The translations under genes were made by a program, and so were the position numbers. Shown one piece after another: positions 16,546-24,751 of a DNA stretch of 64,000 bases. The stretch covers positions 1 to 64,000 of the forward strand of contig NZ_JAAGLU010000045.1 in assembly GCF_010550245.1 (NCBI RefSeq), given 5' to 3'. Positions within the stretch are counted from its first letter, which is position 1. The number at the start of each line of letters is the position of its first letter. Below the pieces are notes generated by a model. The model saw nothing but the letters and a program-made list of their open reading frames with translations. It was not told where the DNA came from and did no database searches. Origin of the DNA: Streptomyces sp. SID12501. Lineage in GTDB: Bacteria > Actinomycetota > Actinomycetes > Streptomycetales > Streptomycetaceae.

Positions 16546-18141
16546 CTACTCCGCCTCCCTGAACGCCGCCGCCTCCTCCAGGTCCAGTCGGCGCAGCAGC
16601 GTCCGCAGCATCTCGTCGTCGATGTGGCGCGCGTCCCGGAGTCGCACGAACACCTTCCGTTCCACGCTGATCATCTCGCGGGCCAGGCGCCGGTAGGTGT
16701 CGTCCACCGTCTCGCCGGTCACGGGGTTGACCGAGCCCAGGCGCTCCCAGACGGCGTTCTGCCGACGTTCCAGCACCGAACGCAGCCGGTCGGCCAGCGG
16801 GGGCGGCAGCGTGTTGCTCTCGCCCTCCAGCAGGCTGTCCAGGTGCCCCTGTGCCGCCCTGGACGCCTGCGCCTGGGCGTTGGCCTCCGCGAGCGTCTCG
16901 GCCTGCGCGTCACGTCCGGGCAGCTTCAGCAGCCGGATCAGGGGCGGGAGTGTCAGACCCTGGACGACCAGTGTGCCGATGACCGTCGTGAAGGTCAGGA
17001 AGAGCACCAGGTTCCGTTCCGGGAACGCCTCGCCGCCCTCCATCGTGAGCGGGATCGAGAAGGCGATGGCCAGCGAGACGACCCCCCGCATCCCCGCCCA
17101 GGAAATGACGAACGCGCCCTTCCAGGTCGGGTTCGGTTCGCGTTCCCGGATCCGCGGCGACAGCAGCCGGGGCACGAACGTCCCGGGGTAGACCCAGGCG
17201 AACCGGGTGACGACGACCACGAGGAAGACGGCGATCGCGTACCAGGCGGCATCGACACCCTCGTACTCCCCGAGTCCCTCCAGGACGACCGGCAGTTGCA
17301 GTCCGATCAGGGCGAAGACAGTCGATTCGAGAACGAAGGCAACCATTTTCCAGACCGCCTCCTCCTGGAGGCGGGTCGCGAAATCGACCTCCCACGCGCG
17401 ATGTCCCAGATAGAGCGCCACGACCACCACCGCGAGGACCCCGGAGGCGTGCACGGCTTCGGCGACCGCGTAGGCCGCGAACGGGATCAGCAGGGACAGC
17501 GTGTTCTGGAGCAGCGCCTCCCTCAGGTGCGTGCGCAGCCAGTGGATCGGCATCATCAGGATCAGCCCGATCCCGACACCGCCGACCGCCGCGAGCAGGA
17601 ACTCGCCGATCCCGCCCGCCCAGGTCGCGCCCTCCCCGACGGCCGCCGCGAGAGCGACGCGGTACGCGGTGATCGCGGTGGCGTCGTTCACCAGGGACTC
17701 GCCCTGGAGGATGGTGGTGACCCGCGACGGCAGCCCGACCCGGCGCGCGATCGCCGTGGCCGCGACGGCGTCCGGCGGCGCCACGACCGCGCCGAGCACC
17801 AGCGCGGCGGTCAGCGGCAGCCCGGGCACGATCAGATAGGCCGCCCAGCCGACGACGAGGGTCGCGAAGAGCACGTACCCGACCGACAGCAGGGCCACGG
17901 GCCGCAGTTGCGCGCGCAGATCGAGGTACGAGCTGTCGACGGCCGCCGTGTACAGCAGCGGGGGCAGCATCAGCGGCAGGACGACATGCGGGTCGAGCGC
18001 GTAGTCGGGCACCCCGGGGACGTACGCGAACACCAGGCCGGCGGCGACCAGCAGCAGCGGGGGCGGGACAGGGGTGCGGCGGCCCGCGGCGGCAATGGCG
18101 GCGCTGCCCGCGACCAGCAGGAGCAGTGGCATCACATGCAT
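16546..18141 (-). CDS. Na+/H+ antiporter, CPA1 family
   Basis: The 531-residue protein has about 12 membrane helices and a cytoplasmic C-terminal tail of roughly 130 residues rich in Arg, Glu and Leu. CPA1 landmarks are GAVVAPPDAVAATAIARRVG, LQGESLVNDATAI (the ND ion site) and SWAGMRGVVSLAIAFSIP. It exchanges Na+ (or K+) for protons at the cell membrane. The start could be 18141 or the ATG at 18132; neither has a strong ribosome site. It is divergent from the UBP-finger gene across 94 bp. Confidence 0.92.
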   Translation of the reverse strand: MHVMPLLLLVAGSAAIAAAGRRTPVPPPLLLVAAGLVFAYVPGVPDYALDPHVVLPLMLPPLLYTAAVDSSYLDLRAQLRPVALLSVGYVLFATLVVGWAAYLIVPGLPLTAALVLGAVVAPPDAVAATAIARRVGLPSRVTTILQGESLVNDATAITAYRVALAAAVGEGATWAGGIGEFLLAAVGGVGIGLILMMPIHWLRTHLREALLQNTLSLLIPFAAYAVAEAVHASGVLAVVVVALYLGHRAWEVDFATRLQEEAVWKMVAFVLESTVFALIGLQLPVVLEGLGEYEGVDAAWYAIAVFLVVVVTRFAWVYPGTFVPRLLSPRIREREPNPTWKGAFVISWAGMRGVVSLAIAFSIPLTMEGGEAFPERNLVLFLTFTTVIGTLVVQGLTLPPLIRLLKLPGRDAQAETLAEANAQAQASRAAQGHLDSLLEGESNTLPPPLADRLRSVLERRQNAVWERLGSVNPVTGETVDDTYRRLAREMISVERKVFVRLRDARHIDDEMLRTLLRRLDLEEAAAFREAE

Positions 18142-18235
18142 CGGTTTCGGCCCACTCTCGTTTCCACCCACCCTGGCATCCGTGCACTCCGGCTTTCCGC
18201 GCGGCCTGCCGCACAGCCGTCGTAACCTGGCAATC

Positions 18236-18496
18236 ATGAAACAGTGCACGCATGCCGACGCGCTGCCGCTCCCGGAACCCCAGCCGAAGAACGAGACCTG
18301 TCCGGAGTGCCTGGCGGCCGGAACCCACCCGGTGCAGTTGCGCCTGTGCCTGGAATGCGGCCACGTCGGCTGCTGCGACTCCTCGCCCATGCGCCACGCG
18401 ACGGAACACCACAAGGAGACCGGTCACCCGGTGATGCGGACCTTCGAACCCGGCGAGAGCTGGCGCTGGTGCTTCGTCGACCACGTCCTCGTATGA
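18236..18496 (+). CDS. UBP-type zinc-finger protein
   Basis: The 86-residue protein is one ZnF-UBP domain: CTHAD, CPECLAAGTHPVQLRLCLEC, GHVGCCDSSPMRHATEHH and GHPVMRTFEPGESWRWCFVD. In eukaryotes the fold binds the C-terminus of ubiquitin; bacterial stand-alone versions have no proven ligand and often sit beside membrane transporters or antiporters, as here. All Cys/His positions of the domain appear to be kept. ATG at 18236 lacks a strong Shine-Dalgarno. Confidence 0.9.
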   Translation: MKQCTHADALPLPEPQPKNETCPECLAAGTHPVQLRLCLECGHVGCCDSSPMRHATEHHKETGHPVMRTFEPGESWRWCFVDHVLV

Positions 18497-18606
18497 CGGC
18501 CCGGATGAACGCGCGGAGGCCGGAATTGCCGGAGACCCACCCTCACACCCGTGTGAGCTGGGGCATTGGTGACCGAGGGCGTACTCGTGTGACTCTGGAT
18601 CCGGAC

Positions 18607-18636
18607 GGTTCGACCGTCTGACGTCTGGGTACGTCA
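18607..18636 (+). promoter_or_regulatory. SigB/SigF-class promoter overlapped by TGACGT palindrome
   Basis: GGTT at 18607-18610, a 16-nt spacer and GGGTAC at 18627-18632 fit the GNNT-N14-16-GGGTAC/T consensus of the SigB-like group to which SigH belongs, so the operon is probably autoregulated. TGACGT (18619-18624) and ACGTCA (18631-18636) form an inverted repeat across the -10 element, a possible repressor site. In S. coelicolor sigH has several promoters and BldD control; whether this is that site is not shown by the sequence alone. Confidence 0.6.
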
Positions 18637-18842
18637 ACCCGGCGCGCGCTCTTCCCAATTGGGCCCGCAGACCCCTAGCCACTGTGCGTATACACAGGTT
18701 TACTATGAGTGACGGCAAGGGGCTGGGGTCCCGAGGACAGGAAAGTCCAGAGCGCGGTAGCGTCACCGCTGAACCACCTATCGCGTTACCCGGGGGGCGA
18801 CCCTCGGCCCCCGAAAGAGCTTGTACCACCTTGGAGGTGAGG
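18637..18842 (+). other. Long structured leader of prsH-sigH
   Basis: About 200 bp separate the promoter-like site from the prsH start. No ORF here has support. The leader contains small hairpins (GCGGT/ACCGC near 18755-18770) and, at its end, CACCT-TGG-AGGTG, which would fold the ribosome site GGAGGTGA into a 5-bp stem. It could affect translation. Confidence 0.4.
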
Positions 18843-19256
18843 GTGTCCCAGTTCGCAGGCGAGCCCGCGACCCAGGACTTCGTGGAAGTCCGGCTGCCGG
18901 CCGCGGGTGCCTACCTGTCGGTGCTGCGTACGGCCACGGCCGGTCTCGCGGCCCGTTTGGACTTCACCCTCGACGAGATCGAGGACCTGCGCATCGCAGT
19001 GGACGAGGCCTGCGCGATCCTGCTTCAGCAGGCCGTGCCCGGCTCCGTACTCAGCTGTGTGTTCCGACTGATCGACGACTCCCTGGAGGTCACGGTCTCG
19101 GCCCCGACCACGGACGGTCACGCCCCCGCGCGCGACACCTTCGCCTGGACCGTCCTGTCGGCCCTCGCGGGCCAGGTCGACTCGACCGTCGCCGAGGACA
19201 AGACCGTGTCGATCAGTCTCCACAAGAAGCGCGGCGCGGGACCCGGGCCGGCGTGA
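18843..19256 (+). CDS. prsH: Anti-sigma factor for SigH (RsbW-like)
   Basis: This 137-residue protein has the GHKL-ATPase-like fold of RsbW/SpoIIAB anti-sigma factors: LPAAGAYLSVLRTATAGLAA, then FTLDEIEDLRIAVDEACAILL (N-box region) and a C-terminal EDKTVSISLHKK strand. The N-box Asn is not obvious, so kinase activity may be weak or lost. The GTG at 18843 follows GGAGGTGA. The next gene, the sigma factor, starts within its stop codon (GTGA), a typical partner arrangement. The S. coelicolor equivalent (UshX/PrsH) binds SigH under non-stress conditions. Confidence 0.85.
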   Translation: MSQFAGEPATQDFVEVRLPAAGAYLSVLRTATAGLAARLDFTLDEIEDLRIAVDEACAILLQQAVPGSVLSCVFRLIDDSLEVTVSAPTTDGHAPARDTFAWTVLSALAGQVDSTVAEDKTVSISLHKKRGAGPGPA

Positions 19257-20353
19257 GGAACGGGGACGGGCCGGTGCGTGACGAAGAGCGAGGCACGGCG
19301 GACGCCATTTCTGGCATCGCCGGTATCTCCGGCATCCCCGAGCAGGCCCGGCCGCATCCGGAGGACAACCCCCCGGAGGCCGGCTTCGTGGACGACGGGC
19401 AGCTGGATCGGGAAGGTGCCGTGCAGAGTGCGCCCCTGGAAGGGCCAAGTGAGCTCTCCCCTGTCCGAGCCGACGCTCGGACTCCGGGAGGGTCGACGGG
19501 CGGGACGATGAGCGAGCACGAACGAGACGACGCGCAGGGCGCACAGCAGACGGCACAACAGACGGCGCAGCCGCCGGCTCAGGCCACACAGCACTCCGCG
19601 ACGGACCGCAGCGGAGCGCGCGCCCTGTTCTACGAGCTGCGCGCGCTGCCGGACGGCAGCGCCGAGTACGCGGAGCTGCGCAACCGGCTGGTCCGTATGC
19701 ATCTTCCGCTCGTCGAGCACCTCGCGCGCCGCTTCCGCAACCGCGGTGAGCCGTTGGACGACCTGACCCAGGTCGCGACGATCGGCCTGATCAAGTCGGT
19801 CGACCGTTTCGACCCGGACCGTGGCGTCGAGTTCTCGACGTACGCGACCCCGACGGTCGTCGGCGAGATCAAGCGGCACTTCCGTGACAAGGGGTGGGCG
19901 GTCCGCGTCCCGCGCAGGCTCCAGGAGCTGCGCCTCTCGCTCACCACGGCGACGGCGGAGCTCTCGCAACGGCACGGCCGTTCCCCCACGGTCCACGAGC
20001 TCGCCGAGAAACTGGGCATCTCGGAGGAGGAGGTCCTGGAGGGCCTGGAGTCGGCCAACGCCTACTCCACGCTGTCCCTGGACGTTCCCGACACGGACGA
20101 CGAGTCCCCGGCGGTCGCGGACACACTGGGCTCGTACGACGAGGCCCTGGAGGGCGTCGAGTACCGCGAGTCGCTCAAGCCGCTCCTCGAGGATCTCCCG
20201 CCCCGCGAGAAGCGCATCCTGCTGCTGCGCTTCTTCGGCAACATGACGCAGTCGCAGATCGCGCAGGAGGTCGGCATCTCCCAGATGCACGTCTCCCGCC
20301 TGCTGGCCCGGACGCTGGCCCAGCTGCGCGAGAAGCTGCTGGTGGAGGAGTGA
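19253..20353 (+). CDS. sigH: Stress-response sigma factor, SigB/SigF/SigH group
   Basis: Sigma regions are clear: 1.2/2 (RMHLPLVEHLARRFRNRGEP, DLTQVATIGLIKSVDRFDP, FSTYATPTVVGEIKRHFRD), 3 (RVPRRLQELRLSLTTATAEL) and 4 (LPPREKRILLLRFFGNMTQS). The coupled GTG at 19253 gives 366 residues with a long polar N-terminus; GTG 19274 (359) and ATG 19508 (281, still with every sigma region) are alternatives. S. coelicolor SigH is known in long and short forms, which fits a dispensable N-terminal extension. Context with prsH, a lipid kinase, wblE and a PdtaS-like kinase matches the sigH locus. It is thought to direct osmotic stress and developmental genes. Confidence 0.9.
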   Translation: MRNGDGPVRDEERGTADAISGIAGISGIPEQARPHPEDNPPEAGFVDDGQLDREGAVQSAPLEGPSELSPVRADARTPGGSTGGTMSEHERDDAQGAQQTAQQTAQPPAQATQHSATDRSGARALFYELRALPDGSAEYAELRNRLVRMHLPLVEHLARRFRNRGEPLDDLTQVATIGLIKSVDRFDPDRGVEFSTYATPTVVGEIKRHFRDKGWAVRVPRRLQELRLSLTTATAELSQRHGRSPTVHELAEKLGISEEEVLEGLESANAYSTLSLDVPDTDDESPAVADTLGSYDEALEGVEYRESLKPLLEDLPPREKRILLLRFFGNMTQSQIAQEVGISQMHVSRLLARTLAQLREKLLVEE

Positions 20354-20376
20354 ACCCCCCGACGAGTAACCGTGTG

Positions 20377-20403
20377 ACCGAGTAACCCTTCGGGTTATTC
20401 GGT
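20377..20403. terminator. Bidirectional hairpin after sigH
   Basis: ACCGAGTAACCC and GGGTTATTCGGT form a 12-bp stem (one G-T pair) with a 3-nt loop. It ends sigH and also contains the TAA stop of the convergent membrane gene. Confidence 0.75.
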
Positions 20404-20841
20404 TTCGCTGCCGGGCCCCCGGATCCCGAGGGCCCGGGTCGTCTCCTGGTTCACCAGCAGCACAAGCGCGGCGACCGCCACGACGCCCAGCACGATCCCG
20501 CCCGGAACGGCCATGCTGTCGGCCCGGAGCAGGTTGTAGGCGACGGGCAGTGCCATGATCTGCGTGATGACGGCCGGCCCCCGGCTCCAGCTCCGCCGCC
20601 CCAGCAGCCCGCGAGCGGCGAGCAGCGGCAGCAGTGCGAGCACGATGAGCGTGACGCCGCCGGTGACGGCCTGCTGCCGGTCGTCCGGATCGCCGGTCAG
20701 CCCCAGGACGAGGATGTAGGCCCCGCCGGCCATCAGGGCGAGCCCCTCCAGGGCGGCGAGCACGGCCGCCGCGGTCAGCCGCAGGGGCCGCGGCCACGTC
20801 GGTTCGAGGGTTTCCGGGGCGGGGGTCTGCTCAGCGCTCAC
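20395..20841 (-). CDS. Four-helix integral membrane protein, function unknown
   Basis: The product of about 148 residues has a short polar N-terminus and four hydrophobic helices (around 23-45, 58-78, 85-105 and 112-132). A GTG at 20839-20841 follows GGAG at a slightly long distance. The position between sigH and the lipid kinase matches an unnamed membrane protein in related genomes. No enzymatic motif is seen. Confidence 0.75.
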   Translation of the reverse strand: MSAEQTPAPETLEPTWPRPLRLTAAAVLAALEGLALMAGGAYILVLGLTGDPDDRQQAVTGGVTLIVLALLPLLAARGLLGRRSWSRGPAVITQIMALPVAYNLLRADSMAVPGGIVLGVVAVAALVLLVNQETTRALGIRGPGSETE

Positions 20842-21009
20842 CCCTGAAGGGTAGCTCCGGGCTCCACGGCGCTCGGCCCGCCCCGCACTCCCCCGGTCCA
20901 CCCCGCACCCCAGGGGCGTGCGCCCAGAGTGCCGGACTCACGTCCGCTTTTCTTACTGATCCCTAACCTGCCCTGGGCCGAGTACCACCCAGTAGGTACC
21001 CTGCTTCGC

Positions 21010-21978
21010 ATGCGTGCACTTCTCGTGGTCAATCCGGCGGCTACCACCACAAGCGCCCGTACGCGCGACGTGCTGACCCATGCTCTCGCGAGCGAGATGA
21101 AGCTCGAGGCGGTCACCACCGAGTACCGGGGCCACGCGCGTGACCTCGGCCGGCAGGCGGCGGAGAGCAAGGACATCGAACTGGTCGTCGCTCTCGGTGG
21201 CGACGGAACGGTCAACGAGGTCGTGAACGGCCTTCTGCACAACGGGCCCGACCCGGACCGGCTGCCCCGTCTCGCCGTGGTCCCCGGCGGCTCCACGAAC
21301 GTCTTCGCCCGCGCCCTCGGTCTGCCCAACGACGCCGTGGAGGCCACCGGCGCCCTCCTGGACGCCCTGCGCGAGAACCGGGAACGCACGGTGGGCCTCG
21401 GTGTCGCGAGAGGCACACCGGGCACCGAGGACGAGTCGGTGCCGGAGCGCTGGTTCACTTTCTGCGCCGGACTGGGGTTCGACGCCGGTGTGATCGGCCG
21501 TGTGGAACAGCAGCGGGAACGCGGCCGTAAATCCACACATTCCCTTTACCTGCGGCAGGTCGTGCGCCAATTCCTTGGAGAAGCGAACCGCCGGCACGGC
21601 ACGATCACCCTGGAACAACCGGGCGCCGACCCGGTTACCGATCTCGTGCTGTCCATAGTCTGCAATACGTCCCCCTGGACGTATCTGGGTAATCGTCCGG
21701 TGTACGCGTCGCCTAAGGCTTCGTTCGATACCGGGCTCGACGTACTCGGTCTCAGCCGCATGTCGACGGGCGCGGTTGCCCGGTATGGCACGCAGTTGCT
21801 CACTTCGTCCCCCGAGCGGGGGCCCCATGGGAGGCATGCCACCTCCCTGCACGACCTGACGGACTTCACCTTGCATTCGAAGGTCCCCCTACCCCTCCAG
21901 ATGGACGGCGACCACCTGGGACTGCGAACGAGCGTGACGTTCACAGGCGTACGCCGTGCACTGCGTGTGATTGTGTGA
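21010..21978 (+). CDS. Diacylglycerol/lipid kinase (DagK/YegS type)
   Basis: This 322-residue protein has the catalytic signatures of diacylglycerol-kinase-type enzymes: MRALLVVNPAATTT at the N-terminus, VVALGGDGTVNEVVNGL (GGDGT, about 65) and LAVVPGGSTNVFARALGLP. The C-terminal half has the beta-sandwich that binds lipid, ending PLPLQMDGDHLGLRTSV. It phosphorylates a diacylglycerol or related lipid at the membrane with ATP. ATG at 21010 is chosen because homology starts there; little space and no clear ribosome site suggest a leaderless or short-leader mRNA. Confidence 0.9.
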   Translation: MRALLVVNPAATTTSARTRDVLTHALASEMKLEAVTTEYRGHARDLGRQAAESKDIELVVALGGDGTVNEVVNGLLHNGPDPDRLPRLAVVPGGSTNVFARALGLPNDAVEATGALLDALRENRERTVGLGVARGTPGTEDESVPERWFTFCAGLGFDAGVIGRVEQQRERGRKSTHSLYLRQVVRQFLGEANRRHGTITLEQPGADPVTDLVLSIVCNTSPWTYLGNRPVYASPKASFDTGLDVLGLSRMSTGAVARYGTQLLTSSPERGPHGRHATSLHDLTDFTLHSKVPLPLQMDGDHLGLRTSVTFTGVRRALRVIV

Positions 21979-22297
21979 GCGGAACGGGCTAAAGTCCTTC
22001 CACTCGAACGTTTAGGCCAGGGTCCACCCCATGGAAGTACGGCTGTGACCGAGCCGACACCGAGGAATCAAAAAAAACTTTCCGGTAGGGGTTGTATCCG
22101 CCGCTGAGGTTTGCGAGTCTCTACGTGGCGCTCGGGACGGCCCGCAACACCGGCCACCACAGAGAGCCAGAACCCCTCCTCACTCCAAAGGACCACATCA
22201 GTCCGTCTGATGATCGGCCCTTCACTTGTTGAGGGATTCGTGAAAGCGTTCACATTCACAAGCAACGTGCATGTAATACCAAGGAGAGGTAGCAGCC
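21979..22297 (+). other. wblE upstream region
   Basis: This 319-bp stretch has no supported ORF. It is relatively AT-rich in parts (AAAAAAACTTT near 22068-22080; TTCACTTGTTGAGGG; GTTCACATTCACAAG), as expected for a strong, regulated promoter and leader for wblE. I could not assign a specific -10/-35 with confidence. The ribosome site AAGGAGAGG lies at 22281-22289. Confidence 0.5.
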
Positions 22298-22555
22298 ATG
22301 GACTGGCGTCACAACGCCGTTTGCCGCGAGGAAGACCCGGAACTCTTCTTCCCCATCGGCAACACCGGTCCTGCGCTGCTGCAGATCGAGGAAGCCAAGG
22401 CCGTCTGCCGCCGTTGCCCCGTCATGGAGCAGTGTCTGCAGTGGGCGCTTGAGTCCGGCCAGGACTCCGGCGTCTGGGGTGGTCTCAGCGAGGACGAGCG
22501 CCGTGCCATGAAGCGTCGCGCCGCCCGCAACCGGGCCCGCCAGGCAACCGCCTGA
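22298..22555 (+). CDS. wblE: WhiB-family iron-sulfur transcription factor WblE
   Basis: WhiB-like proteins hold a 4Fe-4S cluster and bind the principal sigma factor to modulate transcription. The 85-residue product has the four cysteines C9, C37, C40 and C46 (AVCREED, CRRCPVMEQC), the GVWGG turn (about 59-63) and a basic C-terminal tail (KRRAARNRARQ). Length and sequence match the WblE/WhiB1 class, which is near-universal and often essential in actinobacteria. The strong RBS and the position opposite a PdtaS-like kinase match the SCO5240 locus in memory. Confidence 0.95.
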   Translation: MDWRHNAVCREEDPELFFPIGNTGPALLQIEEAKAVCRRCPVMEQCLQWALESGQDSGVWGGLSEDERRAMKRRAARNRARQATA

Positions 22556-22667
22556 CAACCCACCCCGTAACAGCCTGAGCTTGGCGGCGCGTACAGCGAG
22601 TACGCATCTCCCGCCCCCGAGCCGCAGCGCGCAGTGCCCCCGATGCGCATCACCACACAAGCATCTG

Positions 22668-22698
22668 AGCCCCGGACCGTCCCATGGTCCGGGGCTTA
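22668..22698. terminator. Bidirectional terminator of wblE / histidine kinase
   Basis: AGCCCCGGACC (22668-22678) and GGTCCGGGGCT (22686-22696) are a perfect 11-bp stem with a 7-nt loop and a TT after it, between convergent genes. Confidence 0.85.
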
Positions 22699-22749
22699 TC
22701 GCTGTGCTCGGGCCTGTCGCCGCACTCGGGCTCATCCGCCCCGCGCGCG

Positions 22750-24216
22750 CTACTTGTTGGCACGCACCGGGATGTCGAGGATCACCTGCGTGCCTCGCTC
22801 GGGCGCCGCCACCATGTCGAACGTACCGCCCAACTCCCCCTCCACCAGAGTTCGTACGATCTGCAGGCCCAGGTTGCCGGAGCGGTGCGGGTCGAATCCC
22901 TCGGGGAGACCCACGCCGTCGTCCTGGACGGTGACGAGGAGGCGGGACTCCTTGGTCGTGCCGCCGCGGACCGCCGAGACCTCCACCGAGCCGGTGTCGC
23001 CCGGTCCGAAGCCGTGTTCCAGGGCGTTCTGCAGGATCTCGGTCAGCACCATCGAGAGCGGGGTCGCGACCTCCGCGTCCAGAATGCCGAAGCGCCCGGT
23101 GCGCCGGCCGGTGACCGTGCCCGGCGAGATCTCGGAGACCATCGCGAGCACACGGTCGGCGATCTCGTCGAACTCGACGCGCTCGTCCAGGTTCTGGGAG
23201 AGCGTCTCGTGCACGATCGCGATGGACCCGACCCGCCGTACGGCCTCCTCCAGTGCCTCGCGCCCGCGTTCCGAGTCGATGCGCCGGGCCTGGAGGCGCA
23301 GAAGGGCGGCCACCGTCTGGAGGTTGTTCTTGACGCGGTGGTGGATCTCCCGGATGGTCGCGTCCTTGGTGATCAACTCACGCTCGCGGCGGCGCAGTTC
23401 GGTGACGTCACGGAGCAGGACGAGTGAACCGATGCGCGTTCCCTTGGGTTTGAGGGGAATGGCGCGGAACTGGATGACCCCGTCGACGGACTCGATCTCG
23501 AACTCGCGCGGCGCCCAGCCGCTGGCGACCTTGGAGAGCGCCTCGTCCACCGGGCCCCGGGACGGCGCGAGTTCGGAGGTGGTCACGCCCAGGTGGTGAC
23601 CGACGAGGTCGGAGGCGAGGCCGAGACGGTGGTACGCGGACAGCGCGTTGGGCGAGGCGTACTGGACGATGCCGTCGGCGTCGAGCCGGATCAGTCCGTC
23701 GCCGACCCGCGGCGAGGCGTCCATGTCGACCACCTGGTTGGAGAAGGGAAACGATCCGGCGGCGATCATCTGGGCCAGGTCGGAGGCGCTCTGGAGATAC
23801 GTCAGCTCCAGGCGGCTCGGGGTCCGGACGGTGAGGAGGTTGGTGTTGCGCGCGATGACCCCGAGGACGCGCCCCTCCCGGCGCACGGGGATCGACTCGA
23901 CGCGGACAGGGACCTCTTCGCGCCATTCCGGGTCGCCCTCGCGCACGATCCGGCCCTCGTCCAGGGCGGCGTCCAGCATGGGGCGGCGGCCACGGGGGAC
24001 GAGGTGGCCGACCATGTCGTCCTGGTACGAGGTCGGACCGGTGTTGGGCCGCATCTGGGCGACCGAGACATAGCGGGTGCCGTCGCTCGTGGGGACCCAC
24101 AGGACGAGGTCGGCGAAGGAGAGGTCGGAGAGCAGTTGCCACTCCGACACCAGCAGGTGCAGCCACTCCAGGTCGGAGTCGCTGAGGGCGGTGTGCTGGC
24201 GTACGAGTTCGTTCAT
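22750..24216 (-). CDS. PdtaS-like cytosolic histidine kinase (GAF-PAS-HisKA_2)
   Basis: The 488-residue protein has an N-terminal GAF-like domain (about 20-140), a PAS domain (about 180-285, DGLIRLDADGIVQYASPNAL), a HisKA_2 phosphoacceptor helix IREIHHRVKNNLQTVAALL and a GHKL ATPase (LTEILQNALEHGF; DDGVGLPEGF; GNLGLQIVRTLV). No membrane helix is visible, so it is cytoplasmic. PdtaS signals to PdtaR, a response regulator that binds RNA; no regulator gene is adjacent here. ATG 24216 (MNELVRQHTALSD) is preferred over 24255 because the family starts there. It converges on wblE. Confidence 0.92.
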   Translation of the reverse strand: MNELVRQHTALSDSDLEWLHLLVSEWQLLSDLSFADLVLWVPTSDGTRYVSVAQMRPNTGPTSYQDDMVGHLVPRGRRPMLDAALDEGRIVREGDPEWREEVPVRVESIPVRREGRVLGVIARNTNLLTVRTPSRLELTYLQSASDLAQMIAAGSFPFSNQVVDMDASPRVGDGLIRLDADGIVQYASPNALSAYHRLGLASDLVGHHLGVTTSELAPSRGPVDEALSKVASGWAPREFEIESVDGVIQFRAIPLKPKGTRIGSLVLLRDVTELRRRERELITKDATIREIHHRVKNNLQTVAALLRLQARRIDSERGREALEEAVRRVGSIAIVHETLSQNLDERVEFDEIADRVLAMVSEISPGTVTGRRTGRFGILDAEVATPLSMVLTEILQNALEHGFGPGDTGSVEVSAVRGGTTKESRLLVTVQDDGVGLPEGFDPHRSGNLGLQIVRTLVEGELGGTFDMVAAPERGTQVILDIPVRANK

Positions 24217-24512
24217 GGAGGGCACGTGTGCGAGCGTACCCGCCGGTTCGGACATGGCCGGAAACCGTGGCTGGCGGGGGCCTCGAACGGGCCCGGAAAC
24301 ACCCGCGGGCCGCGGCGCCTGAGAGGGACCCTCAGCCCTCCCGGCACCGCAGCCCGGAGCAGCAACGGCCGTGGGGTGTGCGGTCCCGGTCGGCCGATGG
24401 ATGAGGAGCCGGCGCAGTCAGGGCAGAGAGCCCCGGTTCCTCGATCCGTCTTCCTGTGCGGGGAAGACGGAGGCTCTGGTCTTATGTCTCTTCGTATGCC
24501 TCTCTACGCATT

Positions 24513-24528
24513 GTGGACTAGACCATAG
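24513..24528. promoter_or_regulatory. dre-like DasR site, distal to nagB
   Basis: GTGGACTAGACCATAG matches the DasR palindrome core TGGTCTAGACCA at 11 of 12 positions (TGGACTAGACCA). It lies about 225 bp upstream of nagB, far from the usual position. Confidence 0.65.
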
Positions 24529-24707
24529 GTTGTGTCCATGCGTTGAAGAGTGTTTGTTGCTGTGCCTTCACGAGCAGACCGGACACCCGGAGGCTGCCCG
24601 AAAGAACTAGTCGGACGTCCAAGCGTCCACCACGAAGCCTAGCTCTGTTGGTTCCTGTGCGGGGGTGGATCGCCAGGCCAATTTCCGCCGTTAACGCGGT
24701 CTGTTAG

Positions 24708-24723
24708 ATTGGTCTAAACCACA
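24708..24723. promoter_or_regulatory. dre, DasR site at the nagB promoter
   Basis: ATTGGTCTAAACCACA matches the DasR consensus (TGGTCTAGACCA) at 11 of 12 core positions. It ends 28 bp before the nagB start, the position expected for repression. Confidence 0.82.
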
Positions 24724-24751
24724 CGGTTCTCTCCAGATCGGCAGGCCCAGC

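Larger units (their letters stand above)
24217..24751. other. Divergent promoter region between kinase and nagB
   Basis: A 535-bp gap without a convincing gene. It contains two DasR-type operators, at 24513-24528 and 24708-24723, about 195 bp apart, and a GGGAAGACGGAGGCTCTGG-like stretch of unknown meaning. The far site may serve looping or an unseen transcript. Confidence 0.6.

Noticed and set aside
18700-18840. GGACAGGAAAGTCC resembling the RNase P RNA core GAGGAAAGTCC
   Set aside because: None of the other conserved RNase P RNA blocks follow, and the stretch is only about 140 bp; it is the prsH leader.
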